Shown: positions 6,659 through 12,336 of the stretch, piece after piece
Layout: every line of letters begins with the position of its first letter
Numbering within the stretch: the first letter of the stretch is position 1
NCBI GenBank assembly: GCA_964355525.1
Contig: CAYHDY010000025.1
Coordinates: 1 to 13,900 of the forward strand
DNA length: 13,900 nt
Direction of reading: 5' to 3'
Origin: XYB2-FULL-45-11 sp964355525
GTDB taxonomy: Bacteria; Patescibacteriota; Patescibacteriia; UBA9934; GWF2-40-263
The notes under the pieces: generated by a model
The model's input: only the letters and a program-made list of their open reading frames with translations
What the model was told of the DNA's origin: nothing
Databases searched by the model: none
Translations under genes and position numbers: made by a program

Positions 6659-7604
6659 GATTTGTTTGCAGAAACGTTTGGTGTCCGCGAACGTAATCGT
6701 TTGCGGACATTTTTTGTTTTCCTTCCGGTTGAATTGTTACAAGCTCGAGTTGGGATTGGTCACCGCAGACAATGAATACGTGGCCCGATTCCTCAACGAC
6801 GCTTCCGGGTTTATGACCCGACGATATGTGTTCAATGGGAAGTGTTTCATATACAGAGACACGGATATCTTTTCCATTCTCTCTCCATATGAAATACGTT
6901 CCCGGCCACGGTTTATAGGCACGAACGAGGCGATCAATCTCGACGGTAGATTTCGTCCAATCGATTTTTCCATCCTCTCTTGAGAGGATCTTCGAATACG
7001 TTGCGCGTGCGTGATCTTGCAGTGTTGCAATGCATTTTTGTCCAATCCATTTTTTTACAGACTCAACAAGCAAGGGGACTCCGATGGAAATAATTTTCGT
7101 TTGGATCGTTTCTGCTGTTTCGCGATCATCTATCGGAAATGCTTGTGAAACGATGACCGGACCTGTATCCATTCCTTCATCGAGAAGCATAATCGAAACA
7201 CCGGTTTCTTTTTCTCCGACACGAATCGCTTCTTGAAATGGAGAGGGGCCGCGGAACTTTGGTAAGAGGGAAGGGTGAACGTTAAGACATCCGAATTTTG
7301 GAATTTCGAGAATGGATTTTGGAATCATGTTTCCGTAGACAACGACAATGAACACATCCACATTCAACGCTGAAAGTTCTCTTACAGCTTCTTCGGATCG
7401 CAGTGTTTTATAGGCAAGAACGGGAATGTTGTGTTCGATCGCGAAAGTGTGAACGTCAGATTTCGTTAGAACGGCTTTTCTTCCAACGGGTTTCTCCGGT
7501 TGCGTTACAACAGCAATGACATCAAAATCCGGCTCGTTTACGAGCGCGGATAAAAAAGGGAGGGAAAGTTCCGGACTGCCGAAATAAACAATGCGTGTCT
7601 TCAT
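6645..7604 (-). CDS. fmt: Methionyl-tRNA formyltransferase
   Basis: The enzyme formylates initiator Met-tRNA using 10-formyltetrahydrofolate, which marks it for bacterial translation initiation. The 319-residue product has the N-terminal Rossmann part (MKTRIVYFGSPELSLPFLSA) and the catalytic LNVHPSLLPKFRGPSPFQEAI, giving Asn108 and His110. GVSIMLLDEGMDTGPVIV supplies Asp146. These correspond to E. coli Asn106, His108 and Asp144, so the triad is complete. The C-terminal tRNA-binding domain follows (residues about 210-319) and ends with the usual KQKMSANDYVRGHQ region. Length is typical (about 310-320). The start overlaps the def stop by ATGA (7601-7604), the classic def-fmt pairing. Codons 299-308 double as the terminator hairpin of the convergent operon. 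Confidence 0.97.
   Translation of the reverse strand: MKTRIVYFGSPELSLPFLSALVNEPDFDVIAVVTQPEKPVGRKAVLTKSDVHTFAIEHNIPVLAYKTLRSEEAVRELSALNVDVFIVVVYGNMIPKSILEIPKFGCLNVHPSLLPKFRGPSPFQEAIRVGEKETGVSIMLLDEGMDTGPVIVSQAFPIDDRETAETIQTKIISIGVPLLVESVKKWIGQKCIATLQDHARATYSKILSREDGKIDWTKSTVEIDRLVRAYKPWPGTYFIWRENGKDIRVSVYETLPIEHISSGHKPGSVVEESGHVFIVCGDQSQLELVTIQPEGKQKMSANDYVRGHQTFLQTNLISL
6682..6709 (+). terminator. Terminator of the polysaccharide operon, embedded in fmt
   Basis: TGTCCGCGAACG (6682-6693) pairs with CGTTTGCGGACA (6698-6709) around a TAAT loop: 12 bp with one G-U pair. It is followed by TTTTTTGTTTT (6710-6720). It lies 23 bases after the ligase stop and would end the plus-strand polysaccharide transcript. 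The same DNA encodes fmt residues 299-308 on the other strand. Confidence 0.9.
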
Positions 7605-8077
7605 AGGGTTGGTCTTGCTGTATAACGAATCACTTTATCGATAAACAAAATTCCGTCCAAATGATCGATTTCATGTTGAAATACAATTGCCATCAGACCT
7701 TCTGCACGAAACGTCATTGTTTTACCGGTGAGATCTTGTGCAGTGACAGTGACAGATCGATGTCGTTTCACAATGCCAAAGACACCAGGGACGGAAAGGC
7801 ATCCTTCCTCGCTTTCTGTTTTAAGAAAAGATTTTGAGAGAATTTTTGGATTCAAAAAAGCACGTGGGTCATCCTCACCGATGTTCACAATAATGATGCG
7901 TTTGTGCACTCCGACTTGCGGAGCGGCAATACCGATTCCATTCTCGAGTCGCATGGTTTCGATCATGTCGAGTGCGAGTTCTTTGATTTTTGGATCAGAA
8001 AAATCTGCGGGAGTCATCTCTGTTGAGATAATGCGCAATTCGGCGTTCGGAGAAATGAGAACGGTTTTTCTGGTCAT
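7601..8077 (-). CDS. def: Peptide deformylase
   Basis: This metalloenzyme removes the formyl group from the N-terminal methionine of nascent proteins, reversing the mark placed by Fmt. The 158-residue product contains all three family motifs: GIGIAAPQ (residues 47-54), EGCLS (91-95, with the metal-binding Cys93) and QHEIDHLDG (134-142, with metal ligands His135 and His139 and catalytic Glu136). It looks fully active. It starts 12 bases after the priA stop and overlaps fmt by four bases, giving the common priA-def-fmt order. No Shine-Dalgarno motif lies in the short priA-def gap. Confidence 0.97.
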   Translation of the reverse strand: MTRKTVLISPNAELRIISTEMTPADFSDPKIKELALDMIETMRLENGIGIAAPQVGVHKRIIIVNIGEDDPRAFLNPKILSKSFLKTESEEGCLSVPGVFGIVKRHRSVTVTAQDLTGKTMTFRAEGLMAIVFQHEIDHLDGILFIDKVIRYTARPTL

Positions 8078-8089
8078 AAGGTGGGTAGT

Positions 8090-9937
8090 TTAGCGCGAAT
8101 CGGCCTGAATGTCAATGAGGACATCATCGGGGAATCCATTAAAAAGATCGAGAAGGACGGGTTTTTCCGTATCCGTGAATCGAATTTCAATGATGTATAG
8201 ATTGGGCTTGTTTGAAGGAATTTTTAGGATGCGTACCTGTTTCAGGATTTGGCGTATTTCTTTGATCAGGGTTGTCGTACGCAATTCCGCACGACGCGGT
8301 TCCGTTTCTGAGAATTGCAGAAGAGCGATGTGTCGAAATGGAGGTTGCTCGTACGTCTCACGTAACGCCAGTTCTTTTTTTAGAAAAAGGATCGGATCGA
8401 GAAGATACTCCTCGAATAAAGTAACTGTGTGTGTTTGGACGATGAGAGGAGCGCGATCACAGAACGCAACGGCCTTCCATCGTTCGAGCTCGTAACCGGC
8501 GTCCTCAACAGAATGATATGTGGAGCGATACAGTGGACCATCCGCATCAAGAAGAATAATAGCAGCGAATCGATCCGGTTGAAAAGGATTGAATAATTCT
8601 TCAAGATAGTAGGATGTCGATAAAACAATTTGCGCATGCGGATCAATGGTCGGATGTTCTTTGTCGACAGAACAGAACACAGTTTTTGGAAATTCTTTTT
8701 TTAGAATTTCCGTGAGTTTTGCATTTCCTTGCGCGGAATCCTGGATTGTTTTTGTTTTACAATGGGTACAAACGTTTGTTCGCACGTCTGTGTGTCCGCA
8801 TCGCACGCAACGCACACTCATCTCATCTCCGGTTAGGGTTGTTTTACATTTTTCACACGTTGCCTGTTTTTTACATGTTGTGCATTGCAAACGATTGATA
8901 CGCGTTTTTTTATCAAGTACACAAAGGACGCGTGAAGACGTATCAATGGCTTGTTGGATCGCTTGGCAAACAGCAATACTTACAGATCCGCCTATTGCAG
9001 AGGCACGATATTCTTGTTCCATGTCGACGAGACGCACATCTGTTTGTACAGGCATCCCGATGATGTTTGTTTCTGTAAAGAGATGTAAATCGTCGACGCG
9101 AGGGAGGATATCGAAATAGAAAAGATTTGTCTGCATCATCTGCTCATATTGTTCCGCAATCATTTTTGCGTCGAAACGCGGATTTTGTTCATGATGTCCA
9201 TGATGTTTGCTTCCGGATCGAATCAGAAAAAGACTGGTTGTTTTTTTGTCGGTACAAAATAAAACGTTTTTTGTTCCGATAATCATTCCGGTTTCTGCAT
9301 GATGGAATCGTGTCCATGCAGCAAATTGATCTCCTTGATTTTGTGTCGCGGTGAGGAGGATTGGAGAAAACGTTTGGAGATATGTAGAAAGTCGTTCCGC
9401 ATCAACAACGGTCGGTGCGAGGATAACGCACTTCTGATTCGGTTTTTCTCTCAGATAGAATGTGATGGCCGCCGCCATTCGCTTCAAATCCGACAGATAC
9501 GCAAACGCGCGGTGTCGTTCTGCTAATTGTTTTGCGATGCGTGAGAGACTCGAGGATTCTGATTCGGGAATCGTGAGAGAAATCGATGTGTTTTGCGGAC
9601 GAGATGCATAATTTTTTGTTCGTTTTGGAATGGACGGCAAGCAACTGTAAAGAAGCGACGAAACGGATTGTGCAAGTTCTTGCGCAAGGGATTCATAAAA
9701 GGAAAGTTCCTCATCGCGTAATTGCACGCGAGGATCTATCGAAAGAATCGATTTTAATTCAATTCCACGTAAGGGTTTATCACTGACACGTGCAACGATT
9801 CCGTGAACGACAGATCGACGAAATGGAATCAGAACAAGCTGACCGCGCACAACCTGTTCCATATCATCCGGGATGTGATAATCGAAAACAGTAACGGCAC
9901 GCGGCATGCGTTTAAGAGGATAAATATGTGCAATCAT
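8090..9937 (-). CDS. priA: PriA-like primosomal protein N' with degenerate helicase motifs
   Basis: PriA normally recognises stalled replication forks and helps reload the replicative helicase. This 615-residue version (E. coli PriA: 732) keeps the N-terminal 3'-end-binding domain (VFDYHIPDD and RGQLVLIPFRRSVVHGIV, residues 17-48) and the GTKNVLF segment matching GTRSAVF (221-227). It also keeps all four CxxC pairs of the zinc-binding insertion (Cys352/355, 361/364, 377/380, 390/393), ILLDADGPLY (461-470) and the C-terminal domain. The catalytic motifs are gone. There is no GxTGSGKTE Walker A around residues 145-160, the DEEH box is replaced by IRSGSKHH (239-246), and the GTQMxxKG and QVxGRAGR motifs are unrecognisable near 440 and 490. 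The frame is intact across the gene, so it is probably a non-helicase structural PriA, as known for actinobacterial PriA. Its start lies six bases past the palindromic repeat. Confidence 0.9.
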   Translation of the reverse strand: MIAHIYPLKRMPRAVTVFDYHIPDDMEQVVRGQLVLIPFRRSVVHGIVARVSDKPLRGIELKSILSIDPRVQLRDEELSFYESLAQELAQSVSSLLYSCLPSIPKRTKNYASRPQNTSISLTIPESESSSLSRIAKQLAERHRAFAYLSDLKRMAAAITFYLREKPNQKCVILAPTVVDAERLSTYLQTFSPILLTATQNQGDQFAAWTRFHHAETGMIIGTKNVLFCTDKKTTSLFLIRSGSKHHGHHEQNPRFDAKMIAEQYEQMMQTNLFYFDILPRVDDLHLFTETNIIGMPVQTDVRLVDMEQEYRASAIGGSVSIAVCQAIQQAIDTSSRVLCVLDKKTRINRLQCTTCKKQATCEKCKTTLTGDEMSVRCVRCGHTDVRTNVCTHCKTKTIQDSAQGNAKLTEILKKEFPKTVFCSVDKEHPTIDPHAQIVLSTSYYLEELFNPFQPDRFAAIILLDADGPLYRSTYHSVEDAGYELERWKAVAFCDRAPLIVQTHTVTLFEEYLLDPILFLKKELALRETYEQPPFRHIALLQFSETEPRRAELRTTTLIKEIRQILKQVRILKIPSNKPNLYIIEIRFTDTEKPVLLDLFNGFPDDVLIDIQADSR

Positions 9938-9943
9938 ATTTTT

Positions 9944-10043
9944 TGCGTCATTCCGACCGAGGAGTCATCGACGAACGGAGGAATCTCGAATGATTCATGA
10001 GAGATCCTTCGGCTGCGGTCGAACCTCCGCTCAGAATGACGCA
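9944..10043. repeat. 100-bp imperfect palindrome filling the gap upstream of priA
   Basis: The ends are perfect 10-bp inverted repeats: TGCGTCATTC (9944-9953) and GAATGACGCA (10034-10043). Inside are further complementary pairs, including GGAATCTC against GAGATCC (about 9980-9987 and 10001-10007) around an ATGATTCAT centre. CGACCG (9954-9959) is also complementary to CGGTCG (10016-10021). The element occupies almost the entire 108-base space between the stop of the LigB-like gene and the priA start. No T-tract follows it on the minus strand, so it is not a standard terminator. Its GTCATTC...GAATGAC ends and GAATCTC/GAGATCC core recall dispersed intergenic palindromes I remember from many bacterial genomes; I cannot name the family with certainty. 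Confidence 0.82.
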
Positions 10044-10045
10044 TT

Positions 10046-10840
10046 CTAAGAAGAAAAATGAAATTGCGCGACAAGTTCTCCAACGCCGAACGGATGTTCA
10101 TACGATAAAATTTCGGGTCGGATCGACATGTGTTCGAGTAATCCGAAAAGAATCAAAAGAGGTCGATAGGCAGATTCACGAGCGTGTGAAACCACAGATG
10201 GATCAAGAGATAAAAGTTGTGAAATGGAAACATGGTTGATGGCTTGCAAGATGGCTTCATCAAATGCGACTCCTGATTCATGAAAACCCGCAGGGGCATC
10301 TGACGTGAGCGTGTGAGATAAATCTCCTGCGACGATGATCGCAATGCGTTTTTTTGACGCGACACAAACATCATGAAGAACACGACCGAATTGCACATGA
10401 ATCTTTGGAGAAAGTTCGCAATAGGAAACAGGAATCAACGAAGGCGTTTTTGGAAAACGTGCAAGAAGCGTGAGAGGAACTCCTGCCCCATAATCAAGCG
10501 TCGACTCGGAGTCGAGGGTAAAGGGAATTTTTTCTGATTGCATTTTCGTTTGCATGGCGGTGATCAACTCGAGATCAGGGGCGAATTCCGCATGCGTGGA
10601 TAAATCTCCGAACTCGGTGAAATCGATAACGTATTCATCGTGAACATTTGCGGAGAACGCGTCTACATGCGCGTGTCGTTGCGTGCCAACAAGAAGAATG
10701 ACATCTGGATGAGATGCATAGAGTTCTTCCGACAATCGTTTCATGGACTGTCGCGTGACATCCAGTTTGGAAGCATTTTCTTTTCCGATGGAGTCAATCA
10801 AAAGGGGAGAGTGCGGAGTGAAAGCGGCAAATGTAATCAT
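10046..10840 (-). CDS. LigB/AmmeMemoRadiSam-system-protein-B-like protein
   Basis: The 264-residue product belongs to the class III extradiol dioxygenase LigB-like fold, which includes Memo and the AmmeMemoRadiSam B proteins. Visible family marks are the N-terminal FTPHSPLL (His10), VILLVGTQRHAHVDAF (His56, His58), LDYGAGVPLTLL (116-126), IIVAGDLSHTL (His176) and ESAYRPLLILFGLL (Glu222). His10, His56 or His58, and Glu222 or His176 could form a metal site like that of LigB. The usual His of the DHG motif is Tyr117 here. It starts three bases after the stop of the secreted lysozyme-like gene and is probably co-transcribed with it. No partner AMMECR1 or radical-SAM gene is visible in the window. 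An aromatic-ring dioxygenase role seems unlikely in this context; the true substrate is unknown. Confidence 0.8.
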   Translation of the reverse strand: MITFAAFTPHSPLLIDSIGKENASKLDVTRQSMKRLSEELYASHPDVILLVGTQRHAHVDAFSANVHDEYVIDFTEFGDLSTHAEFAPDLELITAMQTKMQSEKIPFTLDSESTLDYGAGVPLTLLARFPKTPSLIPVSYCELSPKIHVQFGRVLHDVCVASKKRIAIIVAGDLSHTLTSDAPAGFHESGVAFDEAILQAINHVSISQLLSLDPSVVSHARESAYRPLLILFGLLEHMSIRPEILSYEHPFGVGELVAQFHFSS

Positions 10841-10843
10841 AGA

Positions 10844-12259
10844 TTATTGGATGGAAGCGGATTTCAATTCAGAATCTTCTTTTGGTTGGACAGTTGAGAT
10901 CGAATCACCAAGCGGCTGAATCAAAACGGATCGTTCATTTGTCCAGGTGATTTGATTCCAGCTCCATCCGTAGGTAAGAAATGTTACTTCGTCTATGATT
11001 GGACGTCGTGTGCCATTCTCAACCACGAATACATCCGGCGACCCTTTGACACCGATCAACGCTCCGTCCGGGAATGCGAGAGGTTCGGCTGTTTCATACG
11101 CAGCGAGATCGATCGAGGAAACAGCGAGAATGGTTGGATGGGAAAAACGTGATGAAAGAATTTCGCGAGACATCACGGGATGTTTTTTTCCATCCTGCAC
11201 ATAAAATATGCCGCCGCTTTTTTTATCTTGCAATAATGTTCCTTGCGCATAAACGGTTTTTGTTGTGATCGGTTCAACTTCACGGTACGGTGCGAGATCT
11301 TCGAACGTGACATCGACAATTTCATCCGGGGAAAATCCAGAGGTTCTCATGGCTTCTTGCGAAGAAAAACCACGACGTGTGTCATTGACAATCAAATAGA
11401 TGGTGCCTTTCGGAGAGCGTAAGAGGGAGTAATTTGGAAAACTGATAGAGAGTCCGTTTGCATATCGATCGAGTGTGGCGGAGGCGACGGAAATTAAACT
11501 TGAGGGATTGAATCGTGAAAAGAATGCTGCCTTTGATGCGATGAGCCGTTTTGTATCCGCTTGAATCAACCAGATTGAACCGTCATCTTTATTTTGTAAT
11601 AACGAACCGGTCGGAAAGTTTTGTGTAAACCAACGATTCCAAATACGCATTAAGTTCAGGTTGCCGTGTAAATGCGGTGTGTATGTATAAAGTGATGCGG
11701 TTGCGAGGTTCGATGGAATAATTTGCACTCCATCAATCATGACCGGAATGCCCGGACCGATTCCGGAAGATGTTTTCCCGTTCTGTGCCAAATCGGAAAG
11801 ATAGGAGTCACGCAATCGAGCGGCAGCGTAATGAACTTGATTGCCGAACCCGCGAAATTTTTGAATCGATCCGTCTGATTTGGAACAGGAATCGCACACG
11901 GCATATCCCATCGCCCAGTCCAATTGATTTTGAGACGGTGTCGGATCTTCGATAAGACTTTGTTCACGTTGCAATAGGGCAAGAAGTAATTGTGGGTTCA
12001 ATTGAAATTGCATGGCCGCATCCAGAATGATATCGCTCGCAGATTTATATTCGCCGGAAACGTTTTTTGTTTTGTATGTTGAAAGGGCACCGCGCGTCAG
12101 GAATTCATTTAGTTGCGTTTTTGTCATCGCGTTTGTATTTGTCATCTGCACGTCCGAGATTAATCGTTCCGGACTCGGCGGAAGTTCATTTGCAAATACA
12201 ACAGGCGTGGTTTGAACCACGTAAGATATAACAAGAAAAACAGCAAAAAAATGCTTCAT
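10844..12259 (-). CDS. Secreted lysozyme-like protein with four C-terminal repeats
   Basis: The 471-residue product has an N-terminal signal peptide (residues 1-23, hydrophobic core FFAVFLVISYVV, likely cleavage after VFA). Residues about 70-210 look like a transglycosylase/lysozyme-like helical domain: ILDAAMQFQLNPQLLLALLQ followed by Glu99, then AMGYAVCDSC (CxxC at 122/125), GFGNQVHYAAARLRDSY and SLYTYTPHLHGNLNLMRIW. Glu99 is a candidate catalytic acid. The C-terminal half holds four units of about 60 residues (approximately 215-273, 274-336, 337-395 and 396-453), each with a pattern like FPxGSLLxxxxxGxIxLIxDxxRRxI...F. These resemble cell-surface repeats often seen beside such domains in secreted proteins; their ligand is unknown. 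Peptidoglycan cleavage or remodelling is inferred, not shown. It is the first gene after a strong predicted promoter, with a leader of about five bases. Confidence 0.75.
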   Translation of the reverse strand: MKHFFAVFLVISYVVQTTPVVFANELPPSPERLISDVQMTNTNAMTKTQLNEFLTRGALSTYKTKNVSGEYKSASDIILDAAMQFQLNPQLLLALLQREQSLIEDPTPSQNQLDWAMGYAVCDSCSKSDGSIQKFRGFGNQVHYAAARLRDSYLSDLAQNGKTSSGIGPGIPVMIDGVQIIPSNLATASLYTYTPHLHGNLNLMRIWNRWFTQNFPTGSLLQNKDDGSIWLIQADTKRLIASKAAFFSRFNPSSLISVASATLDRYANGLSISFPNYSLLRSPKGTIYLIVNDTRRGFSSQEAMRTSGFSPDEIVDVTFEDLAPYREVEPITTKTVYAQGTLLQDKKSGGIFYVQDGKKHPVMSREILSSRFSHPTILAVSSIDLAAYETAEPLAFPDGALIGVKGSPDVFVVENGTRRPIIDEVTFLTYGWSWNQITWTNERSVLIQPLGDSISTVQPKEDSELKSASIQ

Positions 12260-12270
12260 AGGTTGAGAAC

Positions 12271-12299
12271 AGTATAGCGAATTTTGATCGTTTCGACAA
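12271..12299 (-). promoter_or_regulatory. Sigma70-type promoter of the minus-strand operon
   Basis: On the minus strand, TTGTCG (-35, plus positions 12294-12299, four of six) is followed by a 17-base spacer and TATACT (-10, 12271-12276, five of six). A start seven bases downstream falls on A at 12264, five bases before the ATG at 12257-12259. The -35 box begins three bases after the clpB terminator hairpin. It probably drives the secreted protein, the LigB-like protein and perhaps priA-def-fmt. Confidence 0.78.
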
Positions 12300-12302
12300 C
12301 GA

Positions 12303-12333
12303 AAACGGGCTCAACGTTTTGTTGAGCCCGTTT
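12303..12333 (-). terminator. Terminator of clpB
   Basis: AAACGGGCTCAAC (12303-12315 as read on the plus strand) is perfectly complementary to 12321-12333 around a 5-base loop: a GC-rich 13-bp stem starting three bases past the clpB stop. On the minus strand the stem ends in GTTT followed by TCGTTGT, a weak U-tract. The plus-strand side is also T-rich. Confidence 0.85.
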
Positions 12334-12336
12334 CAT

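Noticed and set aside
8646..9119. Plus-strand open frame of 157 codons opposite priA
   Set aside because: It is the complement of the cysteine-rich priA region; its composition is explained by the antisense strand and it has no independent gene signals.
8090..9937. priA as a pseudogene
   Set aside because: Although helicase motifs are lost, 615 codons are open without a frameshift, all eight zinc cysteines remain and the gene is packed tightly with def; this looks like retained function.
9944..10043. The palindrome as a rho-independent terminator for the upstream pair
   Set aside because: On the minus strand the stem is followed by an A-run (AAAAAAT before the ATG), not a T-tract.
9997..10239. 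Plus-strand open frame of 80 codons starting in the palindrome
   Set aside because: It is antisense to the LigB-like gene and palindrome, shows no recognisable family and has no promoter of its own.
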